Assembly (NCBI RefSeq): GCF_002201515.1
Contig: NZ_CP021421.1
Span: 3,242,970 to 3,306,969, forward strand
Direction: 5' to 3'
Source: Muribaculum intestinale
Lineage (GTDB): Bacteria > Bacteroidota > Bacteroidia > Bacteroidales > Muribaculaceae
DNA length: 64,000 nt
This document shows, one piece after another, positions 7,575 through 18,321 of this stretch (positions within the stretch are counted from its first letter, which is position 1; every line of letters begins with the position of its first letter). Under the pieces are notes generated by a model that saw only the letters and a program-made list of their open reading frames with translations, ran no database searches and was not told the origin of the DNA. The translations under genes were made by a program, and so were the position numbers.

Positions 7575-8987
7575 ATGTCAAGAAAACGCAAGGAGCTCCC
7601 GGTACTGGAGCATATAGAGATAGCCGATGTCGCCGCCGAAGGGAATGCCCTCGCACGTGTAGACGGACTGGTCGTGTTTGTGCCGTTTGCCGCACCAGGC
7701 GACATTGCCGACATAAAGTTGCTGAAAAAGCGCAAAAGCTATGCCGACGGCCGCATCGAGCGCCTGATTACTCCCGGAGAGATACGTGTGGCGCCCCGTT
7801 GCGACCATTTCACAATATGCGGCGGATGCCGCTGGCAGCATCTCCCCTACTCTTTTCAGCTGCAATGCAAGCAGCGCCAGGTAGAGGATGCCGTACAGCG
7901 CATCGCCAAAGTGGATGCGCCGGAAATCAACCCTATTCTGGGTTCGTCGGATATATGGGAGTACCGCAACAAAATGGAGTATACATTCTCCAACAAAAAA
8001 TGGCTTACACGTGAGCAGCTTGAATCAGGCGAGGAATTCACCGACCGCGACGGAGCCGGATTCCACATCCCCGGCGCATTCGACAAGGTGCTCGACATAG
8101 AGTGTTGCCACCTTCAGGACAATCTGGGCAACCGTCTGCGCAACTTCATCCGCGATTACGGCCGCTCACACGGATACACATTCTACGACCTGCGCCAGCA
8201 GCAGGGCTTGCTGCGCAACCTGATGGTACGTATCGCATCGACAGGCGAGGTGATGGCTCTGATGCAGTTTGGCGAAGATGACCGCGAGAAAATCGAGTCA
8301 CTGCTCAACGCCGTAGCGACCGAATTTCCGGAAATCACATCGCTGCTTTATGTTATCAACACCAAAGTCAACGATACTATCGGCGACCAGACTGTAGTGA
8401 CATTCGAAGGCCGCGACTATATCGAGGAAGAGATGGAGGGACTCCGATTCCGCATCGGCCCGAAATCATTCTACCAGACCAACTCGCGCCAGGCATATGA
8501 ACTCTACAAGGTGGCCAGAAAGTTTGCCGGACTGTCGGGCAATGAACTCGTCTACGACCTCTATACCGGCACGGGCACCATAGCCAACTTCGTGGCAGAA
8601 AACTCCCGCAAGGTAATAGGCATAGAATATGTAGCCGAAGCCATTGAGGACGCTAAAATCAACTCGGCAGCCAACGGCATCGAAAATACCGAATTCTTTG
8701 CCGGCGACATGAAAGATGTGCTCACCGACGGATTTATCGAAATCCACGGACGCCCGGAAGTGATGATTGTAGACCCTCCTCGCGCCGGCATGCACGAAGA
8801 TGTGGTAGGAGTGATACTCAATGCCGAACCTGAGCGCATAGTATACGTAAGCTGCAATCCCGCCACACAGGCACGCGACCTCGCTATGCTCGACGCCAAG
8901 TACCGCATAGAGGAGATACAGCCGGTAGACATGTTCCCGCATACAGCCCATGTGGAGAATGTGGTAAAACTGGTGAAACGGGGCTGA
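7575..8987 (+). CDS. rlmD: 23S rRNA (uracil-C5)-methyltransferase RlmD/RumA type
   Basis: A SAM-dependent enzyme that methylates uracil C5 in 23S rRNA (U1939 in E. coli numbering). The 470 residues contain an N-terminal TRAM domain (about 10-68), [4Fe-4S] ligands C76, C82 and C85 in CDHFTICGGC with a fourth Cys near 177 (DIECC), the SAM-binding DLYTGTGTIANF, VDPPRAG, and the nucleophile motif YVSCNPATQARDL near residue 430. Bacteroidetes often carry a single RumA/TrmA homologue, so the exact target (U747 or U1939) is not settled. A hairpin terminator follows. Confidence 0.9.
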   Translation: MSRKRKELPVLEHIEIADVAAEGNALARVDGLVVFVPFAAPGDIADIKLLKKRKSYADGRIERLITPGEIRVAPRCDHFTICGGCRWQHLPYSFQLQCKQRQVEDAVQRIAKVDAPEINPILGSSDIWEYRNKMEYTFSNKKWLTREQLESGEEFTDRDGAGFHIPGAFDKVLDIECCHLQDNLGNRLRNFIRDYGRSHGYTFYDLRQQQGLLRNLMVRIASTGEVMALMQFGEDDREKIESLLNAVATEFPEITSLLYVINTKVNDTIGDQTVVTFEGRDYIEEEMEGLRFRIGPKSFYQTNSRQAYELYKVARKFAGLSGNELVYDLYTGTGTIANFVAENSRKVIGIEYVAEAIEDAKINSAANGIENTEFFAGDMKDVLTDGFIEIHGRPEVMIVDPPRAGMHEDVVGVILNAEPERIVYVSCNPATQARDLAMLDAKYRIEEIQPVDMFPHTAHVENVVKLVKRG

Positions 8988-9002
8988 CCACTCGACCATT
9001 GA

Positions 9003-9055
9003 CTACACACTGCGCCCCGGCCCGGGAAAGTTCCCGTGCCGGGGCGCAGTGTGTA
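9003..9055. terminator. Bidirectional terminator hairpin
   Basis: CTACACACTGCGCCCCGGC pairs with its complement ending at 9055, around an inner CGGGAA/TTCCCG stem. It lies between the convergent rlmD and the CYTH gene. Confidence 0.75.
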
Positions 9056-9066
9056 GTGGCAGCACT

Positions 9067-9552
9067 TCAGACAAGACGCCCGTCGACAACACGCAGATTG
9101 TCGGCAGAGGCCATCACCGAATTATAGTACCGGGTATTGCCTGTGACCTCCTTCCCTACAAAGTCGGGGATAGCCACCTCCTCGTTTTCATCCGACAACT
9201 CTACCTCAGCCACTACAAGCCCCTCATAGTGACCATGGAATTCGTCGACTTCCCACATATGCCCTTCGTGGGGCACACGGTAGCGCTCCTTGTCGATAAC
9301 AGCTCCCGCCGCACAGCGCTCAAGCATGCGCATGGCATCGTCGACAGGAATCTCATACTCCCATTCGTCGCGCACAGAGCCGATATTTGCACCCTTGACA
9401 GTAAGGTAAGCATTGTCGCCACACAACCGGACCCTTATCGTGGCCCTTATCTCAGTCGAGAGATACCCCTGCATAATACGAGTACTGCCGACTGCCATGT
9501 GCCGGTAATCGTGGTTCTTTACCAAAAATTTGCGCTCTATTTCTACAGCCAT
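9067..9552 (-). CDS. CYTH-domain (triphosphate tunnel metalloenzyme) protein
   Basis: 161 residues from the ATG at 9550-9552. The protein opens with the diagnostic ExExK motif (EIERKF) and continues with a run of alternating charged strands including RATIRVR, YLTVKG, EWEYEIP, WEVDEFHG and VVAEVELSDE, typical of the eight-stranded CYTH tunnel. Bacterial members are mostly inorganic triphosphatases. The catalytic acidic and basic strand pattern is intact, so activity is likely. A longer frame to 9573 adds seven non-conserved residues and is rejected. It is convergent with rlmD. Confidence 0.88.
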   Translation of the reverse strand: MAVEIERKFLVKNHDYRHMAVGSTRIMQGYLSTEIRATIRVRLCGDNAYLTVKGANIGSVRDEWEYEIPVDDAMRMLERCAAGAVIDKERYRVPHEGHMWEVDEFHGHYEGLVVAEVELSDENEEVAIPDFVGKEVTGNTRYYNSVMASADNLRVVDGRLV

Positions 9553-9684
9553 AATCGATGCTTTTATTAGCAAATATAGTCCATTTTTAGATATGCGAGG
9601 CTACATTGTTGTATTTTTTTATTAAATTTGTGAATTGATTAGGCAGGTATGATTCTCTTACCGCATTTTTAACTATCAGACAGA

Positions 9685-11658
9685 ATGGCATCCACCAACT
9701 CAGAACAAGAATACACTCCACAACTTCCCGACGAGGCTCCCGAAGCCAACGAACCGCAACTGCCATCAAACTACACCGGCGACGACATCAAGACACTCGA
9801 CTGGCGCGAGCATATACGCCTGCGTCCCGGCATGTATATCGGAAGCCTGGGCGACGGCTCGCAGAGCGACGATGGCGTGTACGTGCTGCTGAAGGAAGTG
9901 CTCGACAACGCCATCGACGAGTATATGATGGGGTTCGGAAAGCATATCGAAGTGACTGTTACCGACACGACCATCACTGTAAGGGACTTCGGACGCGGCA
10001 TACCGCTGGACAAAATCGTAGATGTCAGCTCAAAGATGAATACCGGAGCGAAATATGACTCAAAGGCGTTTAAAAAGTCGGTGGGTCTGAATGGAGTCGG
10101 CATCAAGGCGGTAAATGCGCTCTCGACGGATTTTTACATACAGAGCTGGCGCGACGGCATGACCCATGCCGTCGACTACAAGCGTGCGGAAATCATAAGC
10201 GACAGCCGGGTGGAGGCCTCCGACCAGCCCAACGGCACACTTGTGCGCTTCACTCCCGACGCCACCATATTCCGCGATTACCGCTATCACGAGGAGTATA
10301 TCGTGCGTCTGATTAAAAACTATACTTTCCTCAACACCGGACTGTCTATATTTCTCAACGGCAAACGCTACTATTCGCGCAACGGTCTGCTCGACCTGCT
10401 GAAAGAAAATATGACGCAGGACCCGCTTTATCCGATAATACACCTGCGCAGCGACGATATCGAATGTGTTCTCACCCACACAAAGCAGTTTGGCGAAGAA
10501 TATTATTCATTTGTCAACGGCCAGCACACCACGCAGGGCGGCTCCCACCTCACAGCTTTCCGCGAGGCACTGTCCAGAACTATCAAGGAACATTTCGGCA
10601 AAAACTTCGAGTATTCCGACATAAGGGGAGGCATCGTGGCCGCCATATCGGTAAAGATTGAAGAGCCGGTGTTTGACTCGCAGGCAAAAATCAAGCTCAC
10701 GTCGCGCGACATGGGCCCCAACGGACCGAGCGTAGCAAAATTCATCGGTGATTTTGTAAAAAAGGAACTCGACAATTATCTGCATATCAATCTTGACACT
10801 GCCGACATACTCCTTAAGAAGATACAGCAGAACGAAAAGGAACGCAAGGCAATGGCCGGTGTCACAAAGGCTGTGCGCGAGAAAGCAAAGAAAATAGCCC
10901 TGCACAACAAGAAGCTGCTCGACTGCCGTGTGCATCTCAGCGATACCAAGGGGGATGAAGAGCGCAAAAACGCCTCGTCGATATTCATAACCGAGGGTGA
11001 CTCAGCCGCCGGCTCAATCACCAAGATACGCGATGTCGACACCCAGGCTGTATTCTCACTGCGAGGCAAGCCTCTCAACACCTACGGCATGCCTCTTGTC
11101 GACGTGTATAAGAACGACGAATTCGCCCTGCTGCGTGCGGCCCTCAACATAGAGGACAGCATCGACGACCTGCGCTACAACAACGTGATTATAGCCACCG
11201 ACGCCGATGTCGACGGAATGCACATACGCCTGCTTCTGCTCACATACTTCCTCCAGTTTTTCCCCGAGCTGATAAAGAAAGGGCATGTATACGTGTTGCA
11301 GACCCCGCTTTTCAGAGTAAGAAACAAGAATGTAAACCGCCGGCGTGGCGCAGCCAAAGGGAAAAAAAGTTCAGTCGCCGACGAAACATATTACTGTTAC
11401 AGCGAGGAGGAGCGTGTAGCTGCGATAGCCAGGCTCGGCAACAATGCCGAGATAACCCGATTCAAAGGTCTCGGAGAGATTTCTCCCGAAGAGTTCCGCG
11501 GATTTATCGGGCCCGAAATGCGGCTCGACCTCGTGACACTGCGCAAGGAAGATGCCGTAGGCGAACTGCTTGAGTTCTATATGGGCAAAAACACTTCCGA
11601 GCGACAAAATTTCATCATTGACAACCTTGTAGTAGAAGATGACTCCCAAATATCATGA
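9685..11658 (+). CDS. parE: DNA topoisomerase IV subunit B
   Basis: 657 residues. The GHKL ATPase domain has [15 protein letters not shown] and [13 protein letters not shown]. The transducer domain is followed by the Toprim motifs [10 protein letters not shown] and [10 protein letters not shown], then [10 protein letters not shown]. The length and lack of an extended GyrB insert fit type IIA ParE, which with ParC decatenates chromosomes. An acidic N-terminal extension of about 35 residues precedes the ATPase. No parC is adjacent; instead coaD overlaps the 3' end by 20 bp, implying co-transcription. Confidence 0.9.
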   Translation: MASTNSEQEYTPQLPDEAPEANEPQLPSNYTGDDIKTLDWREHIRLRPGMYIGSLGDGSQSDDGVYVLLKEVLDNAIDEYMMGFGKHIEVTVTDTTITVRDFGRGIPLDKIVDVSSKMNTGAKYDSKAFKKSVGLNGVGIKAVNALSTDFYIQSWRDGMTHAVDYKRAEIISDSRVEASDQPNGTLVRFTPDATIFRDYRYHEEYIVRLIKNYTFLNTGLSIFLNGKRYYSRNGLLDLLKENMTQDPLYPIIHLRSDDIECVLTHTKQFGEEYYSFVNGQHTTQGGSHLTAFREALSRTIKEHFGKNFEYSDIRGGIVAAISVKIEEPVFDSQAKIKLTSRDMGPNGPSVAKFIGDFVKKELDNYLHINLDTADILLKKIQQNEKERKAMAGVTKAVREKAKKIALHNKKLLDCRVHLSDTKGDEERKNASSIFITEGDSAAGSITKIRDVDTQAVFSLRGKPLNTYGMPLVDVYKNDEFALLRAALNIEDSIDDLRYNNVIIATDADVDGMHIRLLLLTYFLQFFPELIKKGHVYVLQTPLFRVRNKNVNRRRGAAKGKKSSVADETYYCYSEEERVAAIARLGNNAEITRFKGLGEISPEEFRGFIGPEMRLDLVTLRKEDAVGELLEFYMGKNTSERQNFIIDNLVVEDDSQIS

Positions 11659-12133
11659 GCGCATAGCTCTATATCCGGGCACATTCGACCCATTCACAAT
11701 AGGCCACCTGTCGATAATCAACAGAGGCCTTGAATTATTCGACCGAATAATAGTGGCCGTAGGTATCAACGACTCAAAACGATGCTACCGCCCGACATCC
11801 GAACGTGTGGAACACATAAAAGGCGTGATGGCCGATGAGCCTCGTGTAGAGGTGACAAGCTACGACGGACTTACCGTTGACGTAGCTGCCCGCCACGGAG
11901 CCCAATTCATACTTCGCGGGGTGCGTACGGTAGCCGACTATGAGTATGAGCGCAACCTCGCTTATGCCAACCGCCGCATCTCGGGAATCGAGACAGTACT
12001 GTTGTATACCCTACCCGAACTGCAGTATGTAAGCTCGACCATGGTACGCGACCTCGACCGCTGCGGCTACGACATAAGCCAGTTTGTACCAAAAGCTCCC
12101 GACTGCGAACACTCCGATACAGATATACATTAA
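11639..12133 (+). CDS. coaD: Phosphopantetheine adenylyltransferase
   Basis: Transfers AMP from ATP to 4'-phosphopantetheine in coenzyme A synthesis. The 164 residues hold the nucleotidyltransferase signature [13 protein letters not shown] (T/HxGH) and the C-terminal SSTMVRDL (ISSTxxR). The only start upstream of the conserved N-terminus is the ATG at 11639, inside parE, so the genes are translationally coupled. A weak dyad (CGGTTCGTGA / TCACGAACCG, 12146-12206) with a long loop follows. Confidence 0.93.
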   Translation: MTPKYHERIALYPGTFDPFTIGHLSIINRGLELFDRIIVAVGINDSKRCYRPTSERVEHIKGVMADEPRVEVTSYDGLTVDVAARHGAQFILRGVRTVADYEYERNLAYANRRISGIETVLLYTLPELQYVSSTMVRDLDRCGYDISQFVPKAPDCEHSDTDIH

Positions 12134-12238
12134 TATATAAGTATACGGTTCGTGAGCATCATTGAGAGAATGTCCACAGACATAATCCCCAATCCTTCAC
12201 GAACCGCCATACATTAACTTACTATCGTAATTTTCCTG

Positions 12239-13849
12239 ATGAGACACTTTTTGTTAAGCATATTCTCTGCGGCAATGCTGGCAACAACATTCATACCCTC
12301 GGCCGCACAGATGACACCTCTGCCGGCCAACCGAAAACTCCAGATTGCGGAAGATCTCATATCGCACTATTATGTGGAGCCTGTCGACAGAGACACAATC
12401 GTAGACGAGGCCATACGGGCAATGCTCAAGACCCTCGACCCTCATTCTATATATTCCACCCCCGAAGAGACCAAGGAACTCAACGAACCGCTCAACGGCA
12501 ACTTCTCCGGAGTTGGCATCTCGTTCAATATGGCATCGGACACGCTGTATGTGATATCGACCATATCCGGAGGGCCTTCGGAACGTGTAGGCATACTGCC
12601 GGGCGACAGGATAATCGAGGTCGACGACACGATTATCGCCGGTGTAAAAATGAAGAATTCCGACGTCATGCGCCGCCTGCGCGGGCCCAAGGGCTCTCGC
12701 GTCGACGTCAAGGTAATGCGTCAGAATGTGCCCGGGCTTATTGATTTTTCCATCACCCGCGCCGATATACCCATATACAGTGTCGACGCAAGCTATATGG
12801 CCGACCCCACAACAGGCTATATACGTATATCGCGCTTTGCCGAACAGACTCCCAAGGAATTTTCGGAAGCTCTTGAAAAGTTGAAAAAAGAGGGGATGAA
12901 AAATCTCATCATTGACCTTCAGGGAAATGGCGGAGGATATCTGAACGCCGCCCAGGAAATTGCAGCGCATTTCCTCGACAAAGGCGATATGATAGTATAC
13001 ACCGAAGGGCCAAAGACACCCAACCATACATACCGCGCGCCTCGCGACGGTGACTTCCACGACGGACGTGTGGTAGTGCTTGTCGACCAATATTCGGCCT
13101 CGGCCAGCGAGATTCTGTCAGGAGCCATCCAGGACCATGACCGTGGTGTAATCACCGGGCGACGTACTTTCGGAAAAGGATTGGTACAGCGGCCGTTTCC
13201 GTTTCCTGACGGATCAATGATACGTCTCACTGTTGCAAAATATTACACCCCGTCGGGGCGCTGCATACAGAAGCCCTATGTAAAGGGCGACATCGACGAC
13301 TATGCACTCGACATCAAAAAGCGCTTTGACTCGGGCGAACTGATGCATCCCGACAGTCTGCGCAAGGTGATGCCCGACAGTCTGCGTTTTACCACACTTA
13401 AGAAACAACGCACGGTGTATGGCGGAGGAGGCATAATGCCCGATGTAGCCGTGCCACTCGACACGGCATGGTTCACTCCATACTACCGCGACCTGATGGC
13501 CAAAGGCATGATTGTAAAATATACAATCGGATATATCGACAGCCACCGCGCCTCGCTGCTTCGCGACTATCCTACGGTCGATGACTTTGCCAACCGGTTC
13601 GACGTAACCCCCGGAATGCTCGATTCTCTCACAAAGAGTGCCGAGGACGAAGGTGTGAAAATGAACCGGGAAGAATATGAAAAGAGCCGCGAATATATAT
13701 CGATGGTAGTAAAAGCGATGCTTGCACGCGACCTCTACGACGCAGGCTCGTACTACCGCATTGCCAACATGCACAACCCGACATTTACCGAAGGGCTGCG
13801 ACTTATCAACTCGCCCGAAGAGTACCGACGTCTGCTCGGAGGCGAATGA
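12239..13849 (+). CDS. S41-family C-terminal processing peptidase
   Basis: A periplasmic, probably membrane-associated serine protease of the Prc/CtpA type. The 536 residues include a signal peptide (cleavage near SAAQ), a PDZ domain at about 85-170 (GVGISFNMASDTLYV, GPSERVGILPGDRIIEVDD), and the catalytic core with DLQGNGGGYLNAAQEIA, the nucleophile in DQYSASASEILSGA and the general base Lys in RRTFGKGLVQ. A C-terminal helical tail of about 110 residues follows. It is followed after 13 bp by hflX. Unlike the remnant at 2.5 kb, this copy is complete. Confidence 0.9.
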   Translation: MRHFLLSIFSAAMLATTFIPSAAQMTPLPANRKLQIAEDLISHYYVEPVDRDTIVDEAIRAMLKTLDPHSIYSTPEETKELNEPLNGNFSGVGISFNMASDTLYVISTISGGPSERVGILPGDRIIEVDDTIIAGVKMKNSDVMRRLRGPKGSRVDVKVMRQNVPGLIDFSITRADIPIYSVDASYMADPTTGYIRISRFAEQTPKEFSEALEKLKKEGMKNLIIDLQGNGGGYLNAAQEIAAHFLDKGDMIVYTEGPKTPNHTYRAPRDGDFHDGRVVVLVDQYSASASEILSGAIQDHDRGVITGRRTFGKGLVQRPFPFPDGSMIRLTVAKYYTPSGRCIQKPYVKGDIDDYALDIKKRFDSGELMHPDSLRKVMPDSLRFTTLKKQRTVYGGGGIMPDVAVPLDTAWFTPYYRDLMAKGMIVKYTIGYIDSHRASLLRDYPTVDDFANRFDVTPGMLDSLTKSAEDEGVKMNREEYEKSREYISMVVKAMLARDLYDAGSYYRIANMHNPTFTEGLRLINSPEEYRRLLGGE

Positions 13850-13862
13850 ACCATTTACGATT

Positions 13863-15116
13863 ATGAAAGAAGATATAATCTCCAATCCGGTATCGGAGCG
13901 CACCGTGCTCGTAGGACTTATCACTCCTCAGCAGCCGGAAGCCAAAGCCAACGAATATCTCGACGAACTCGCGTTCCTCGCCGATACAGCCGGTGCTGTC
14001 ACCGAGAAACGTTTTCTCCAGAGAGTCGACTATCCCAACCCACGTACATTCGTAGGGAAAGGCAAACTTGAAGAAATACAGCAGTATGTCGAGGAAAACG
14101 GCATAGGACTCGTAATATTCGACGATGACCTTACGACCAAGCAGGTGGCCAATCTTGAACGCGAACTGAAGGTTAAGATTCTCGACCGTACAAGCCTTAT
14201 TCTCGACATATTTGCAAAGCGCGCGCAGACAGCCAATGCGAAGACCCAGGTCGAACTGGCCCAGTACCAGTATCTGCTCCCGCGCCTTACCAGAATGTGG
14301 ACCCACCTGGAGCGTCAGCGTGGCGGTATAGGCATGCGCGGTCCCGGCGAGACGCAGATTGAAACCGACCGCCGTATCATCCTCGACAAAATATCGCGCC
14401 TCAAGGCCGAACTCGTCAGAATCGACTCGCAGAAGTCAATACAGCGTAAAAATCGCGGCAAACTTACCCGAGTGGCCCTCGTAGGATATACCAACGTAGG
14501 CAAGTCCACCCTCATGAATCTGCTGAGCAAAAGCGATGTGTTCGCCGAGAACAAACTGTTCGCCACACTTGACACCACCGTGCGCAAGGTGATTATCGAC
14601 AATCTGCCGTTTCTGCTTACCGACACGGTAGGATTCATACGCAAGCTCCCTACCCATCTGGTCAACTCATTCAAGTCGACACTCGACGAGGTGCGCGACG
14701 CCGACATACTTGTACATGTGGTGGATATAAGCCACCCGCAGTTTGAGGAACAGATAGAGGTTGTCAACCGCACGTTGGCCGATATCTGCGGTAAAGACAA
14801 CGACAAGAAGATGATTGTCGTATTCAACAAAGTCGATGCATTCTCATATACACCCAAAGATGAGGATGACCTGACACCGCGCACAAAAGCCAATGTGTCG
14901 CTCGACGAACTTAAGGCTTCGTGGATGGCCAAACTATCAGACAACTGCGTGTTTATCTCGGCCAAAGAACAGACCAATATCGACGAACTGCGAAAGAAAC
15001 TTTACGAAATGGCACGCGAGGTACACATGCAGCGGTTCCCGTACAACGACTTTTTATACCAGACCTATGAGGATCTGGAATCAGACGATACCGCCCCGAC
15101 ATCTGACAAGGAATAA
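13863..15116 (+). CDS. hflX: Ribosome-associated GTPase HflX
   Basis: 417 residues from the ATG at 13863. It has the N-terminal HflX domain (VGLITP, DYPNPRTFVGKGKLEEI, LDRTSLILDIFAKRAQT), the linker GGIGMRGPGETQIETDRR, and a G domain with G1 GYTNVGKST, G3 DTVGF, G4 FNKVD and a G5-like SAKE. HflX splits stalled or heat-damaged 70S ribosomes. The open frame extends upstream to 13722 but overlaps the protease gene, so the later ATG is used. A C-terminal acidic tail (DLESDD) ends the protein. Confidence 0.93.
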   Translation: MKEDIISNPVSERTVLVGLITPQQPEAKANEYLDELAFLADTAGAVTEKRFLQRVDYPNPRTFVGKGKLEEIQQYVEENGIGLVIFDDDLTTKQVANLERELKVKILDRTSLILDIFAKRAQTANAKTQVELAQYQYLLPRLTRMWTHLERQRGGIGMRGPGETQIETDRRIILDKISRLKAELVRIDSQKSIQRKNRGKLTRVALVGYTNVGKSTLMNLLSKSDVFAENKLFATLDTTVRKVIIDNLPFLLTDTVGFIRKLPTHLVNSFKSTLDEVRDADILVHVVDISHPQFEEQIEVVNRTLADICGKDNDKKMIVVFNKVDAFSYTPKDEDDLTPRTKANVSLDELKASWMAKLSDNCVFISAKEQTNIDELRKKLYEMAREVHMQRFPYNDFLYQTYEDLESDDTAPTSDKE

Positions 15117-15179
15117 TCTGCTTTATCACAATACAGAGCGTAATATAAACAAATCACACAGTATTCTATCCAGACAGCA

Positions 15180-17174
15180 ATGGCTAATTTTCGAGAACTT
15201 ACTATTGATGAAATCACACAGTTGCGGCAAAACGGATGCCACAGCAACGAATGGGTACGCGTGAAGGTGGCTGACCCTTTTCAGCCATGCCACTACCACG
15301 ACTGCGTATTCATAGGCGACATACGCCTTGGCATAACCGAAGGCTCATTGCGCGGGCTTGGCGGCCTCGACTTCCCGACCGGCATATACAGCGCTACGCT
15401 GCGCGACTGCGAGATAGGTGACAATGTGCGCATAAGCCACATACGTGAATGCATCGTAAACTACCGCATAGGCTCAAACACATGCATCTCTAACGTGGGC
15501 TCCATTATATGCAACGGACGCACGGCTTTCGGCAACGGCGTGAAAGTAAACGTTATGGAGGAGACCGGAAGCAGGGTAAACCTCATATACGACAAGCTAT
15601 CGGCACAGATATCTTTCCTACAGACTATCTACGCCGAAAACACACAGCTCATCGAAGCTCTCCACAACATGATACGACGATATGCGGAAGAGCATTCGTC
15701 GGATACCGGAGAAATAGGCTCATATGTCACTATCACCGACACAACAAGAATACAGAACGTGCGCATTCTTGACCGTGCCACGATAAGCGGAGCATCGGCT
15801 CTTATCAACGGCACCGTAGGATTCCGGGCCACGGTAGGCTGCAATGTAATCGCTGAGAATTTCATAATCTCGTCGGAGGCGGTGGTAGAAAATTCAGTGC
15901 TGGTGCATAATGCTTTTGTAGGCCAGGCGAGCCAGATACGCAATGGCTTCACGGCCCACGATTCGGTATTCTTCGCCAACTGCCATATGGAATGCGGCGA
16001 GTCGTGCAGTATATTCGCCGGCCCACATTGCGTATCACACCACAAATCGACCCTGCTCATTGCCGGATACTACGCCTTCTTCAATGCCGGCTCCAACTCC
16101 AACCAGAGCAACCATTTATACCGTACGGGGCCTATACACAACGGCATACTCGAACATGGCTGCAAGACGGGCAGTAACAGCTACATAATATGGCCGGCTC
16201 ATTTCGGCGACTTCACACTCGTGTTGGGCAAACACAGCCGCCATCCAGACACCTCTGCCCTCCCCTTCTCCTATGCAATCGGCCAGCCTAACGGCGAGAG
16301 CCTGATATATCCCGGCGCCAACGTAAAGACAGCCGGTACCATACGCGACATCCTGAAATGGCGTATCCGCGACAAGCGAAGTCACGACATTCCCAAGCTC
16401 GATTATGTCAACACTGTATCGCTAAGCCCACTTACAGCGATTGTATTATATAGGGCGCTGAGTGTGCTCGAACAGATTGAAGCAGACGAAAACTACGACT
16501 ATCCGCGCCGTCATAACTTCAGACTCAAACGCGAGTACATACGCAAGGGACGTGAATACTATGCTCTCGCCATCGATTATTTCATGGGCGAGACAATAGT
16601 GAAGAAATTGCTCCACACACCACTTAATCCTGACAAGACTCTTTGGGAACAGCTACAGGAAGAGCCGGTAAATGTAGCGGGCGACTGGGCCGATATTGTA
16701 TCGCTAATCGTTCCGGAAAGTAAAATCAAGGATATATTCAGCTCAATCATCGACGGCACAATAACGTCGGTAGAGCAACTGTCAGAACGACTCAACTACG
16801 AGGGCTCGCAATACGACCATTATGCGTGGACATTCGTATGCCACAATTTCAATAAATGCTACTCGGTAAATATCGAGGACATCACTCCCGAGATATTAGT
16901 GTCGGTGATTGACCGATGGACCGAATCAGTGCGTTCGCTCGACCAGATGAGACGCGATGACGCCATGCGCGATTTCACCCAGCAGATTGGATACGACACC
17001 GATTTCGACAGTCCTGGAGAATGGCTCGATGACAGCATGATCAACAAAGAATTCAACCCGGAGAGCAATCCTCAGATAATGTCGATGCACAATCATTATG
17101 TGCAGGCTCTTCTTGACGCCCACCAGGTGACTACCGAACTTAAGCGCACATTCAACATCAACGACAACAAATAA
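15180..17174 (+). CDS. DUF4954 family protein
   Basis: A 664-residue protein matching the DUF4954 pattern of Bacteroidetes and spirochaetes, which has no settled function. Residues about 40-330 show short repeated hexapeptide-like turns (CVFIGDIRLG, GDNVRISHIRECIVNYRIG, SNTCISNVGSIICNG, ENSVLVHNAFVGQAS, DSVFFANCHMECG), suggesting a left-handed beta-helix as in sugar-nucleotide acyl- or uridylyltransferases. The second half is mostly helical and acidic. No signal peptide is present, so it is cytosolic. A role in sugar-nucleotide chemistry is inference. Confidence 0.75.
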   Translation: MANFRELTIDEITQLRQNGCHSNEWVRVKVADPFQPCHYHDCVFIGDIRLGITEGSLRGLGGLDFPTGIYSATLRDCEIGDNVRISHIRECIVNYRIGSNTCISNVGSIICNGRTAFGNGVKVNVMEETGSRVNLIYDKLSAQISFLQTIYAENTQLIEALHNMIRRYAEEHSSDTGEIGSYVTITDTTRIQNVRILDRATISGASALINGTVGFRATVGCNVIAENFIISSEAVVENSVLVHNAFVGQASQIRNGFTAHDSVFFANCHMECGESCSIFAGPHCVSHHKSTLLIAGYYAFFNAGSNSNQSNHLYRTGPIHNGILEHGCKTGSNSYIIWPAHFGDFTLVLGKHSRHPDTSALPFSYAIGQPNGESLIYPGANVKTAGTIRDILKWRIRDKRSHDIPKLDYVNTVSLSPLTAIVLYRALSVLEQIEADENYDYPRRHNFRLKREYIRKGREYYALAIDYFMGETIVKKLLHTPLNPDKTLWEQLQEEPVNVAGDWADIVSLIVPESKIKDIFSSIIDGTITSVEQLSERLNYEGSQYDHYAWTFVCHNFNKCYSVNIEDITPEILVSVIDRWTESVRSLDQMRRDDAMRDFTQQIGYDTDFDSPGEWLDDSMINKEFNPESNPQIMSMHNHYVQALLDAHQVTTELKRTFNINDNK

Positions 17175-17203
17175 GACCAAACAACCATTTCTACAATATA
17201 GAT

Positions 17204-18298
17204 ATGAAGCATATATCAACCGCTACAGGCTGCGCACTGTTGTTTATCGCGGCAGCATGCAGCAACAACCAATGGCATGTAAAAGGCACTCTCGAAGGTG
17301 GTGCAGGCAAAGAGATACTTGTTCAGGCATCGGACAACGGACGCTGGTATACACTCGATACTATAACAACCGGGAAAAATGGCAAATTCGAATATTCCCA
17401 TACTGCCATGGGACGTCCCGACGTGTACCGACTGAATCTTGACGGACGAAATATATATTTCCCGATAGACAGCATCGAGACTGTGACAGTAGCTACGACC
17501 GACAGCCTGTTTGACGCTTCCTACACCATCGAAGGAAGCGCCGCCGCCGAAGCCATGATGGAAGCCGACAGAAAACTAATGGATGCGGTAAGAGCCAAGG
17601 GAGCCGAATCGGCACTGACCGACTCAGAACTCAAGAGAGAACTCGCCCAGACAATCCTGGCGGATCCGTCGGGTATTGTAGCATATTATATAATCTCAAA
17701 ACAAATCAACGGCAGATATCTTTTCAATCCCGCCGACAGAATGGACAACCGGGTAATCGGTGCCGTGGCAAATGCATATAGCGAGAAACGGCCCGACGAC
17801 CCACGCACATCATATCTCAAGCAACTGTATTTGGCCAACCGTGTGGCCATGAATCCCGACTTAACCATGCCGACAGACACAATCCAGGCCACTGAACTCG
17901 CGTATTTCGATATCAGCCTCACTAATGAGAAGGGCGACACCATCTCGCTGTCAGATGCTGTAAACCGCAATAAAGCAGTGATACTGAGCTTTACCGCCTA
18001 TACCGCCGAAGGCTCCACCGCTTATAATGCTCTTCTGGCCGAGGCATACCGCCGCTATCACAACCAGGGTCTTGAGATATATCAGGTGGCATTTGACGAC
18101 GATGAATTCCAATGGAAGAAATCGGCAAAAAACCTTCCATGGATTACCGTCTACCATCCCTCGACACAGGGTGCCCAGACTCTCATGAACTACAATGTGC
18201 AGGGGCTTCCGACCACATTCGTCCTCGCCAACGGACAGATTACCGACCGCGTAACAGATCCCTCCGCTATCTCCACTACCGTAGGACGCCATTTCTAA
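17204..18298 (+). CDS. Lipoprotein with DUF4369-like and redox-dead thioredoxin-like domains
   Basis: 364 residues. A lipobox-like ALLFIAAAC anchors the protein (Cys19). The N-terminal DUF4369-type beta domain (WHVKGTLEGGAGKEILVQA, to about 125) is followed by a helical linker and a TlpA/AhpC-like thioredoxin fold (about 240-364; NKAVILSFTAY, IYQVAFDDDEFQW, YNVQGLPTTFVL with the cis-Pro). The position of the CxxC pair reads T-A-E-G-S-T, so disulfide chemistry is not expected. Bacteroidetes carry many such lipoproteins. It starts 29 bp after the DUF4954 gene and may be co-transcribed. Confidence 0.75.
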   Translation: MKHISTATGCALLFIAAACSNNQWHVKGTLEGGAGKEILVQASDNGRWYTLDTITTGKNGKFEYSHTAMGRPDVYRLNLDGRNIYFPIDSIETVTVATTDSLFDASYTIEGSAAAEAMMEADRKLMDAVRAKGAESALTDSELKRELAQTILADPSGIVAYYIISKQINGRYLFNPADRMDNRVIGAVANAYSEKRPDDPRTSYLKQLYLANRVAMNPDLTMPTDTIQATELAYFDISLTNEKGDTISLSDAVNRNKAVILSFTAYTAEGSTAYNALLAEAYRRYHNQGLEIYQVAFDDDEFQWKKSAKNLPWITVYHPSTQGAQTLMNYNVQGLPTTFVLANGQITDRVTDPSAISTTVGRHF

Positions 18299-18321
18299 CA
18301 ACCGATTGTCAGCAATAAGCG

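Noticed and set aside
10060-10935. Antisense open frames over parE, and similar long shadows over leuC, menD and hflX
   Set aside because: They arise from high-GC third positions of real genes; the sense frames carry full domain motifs.
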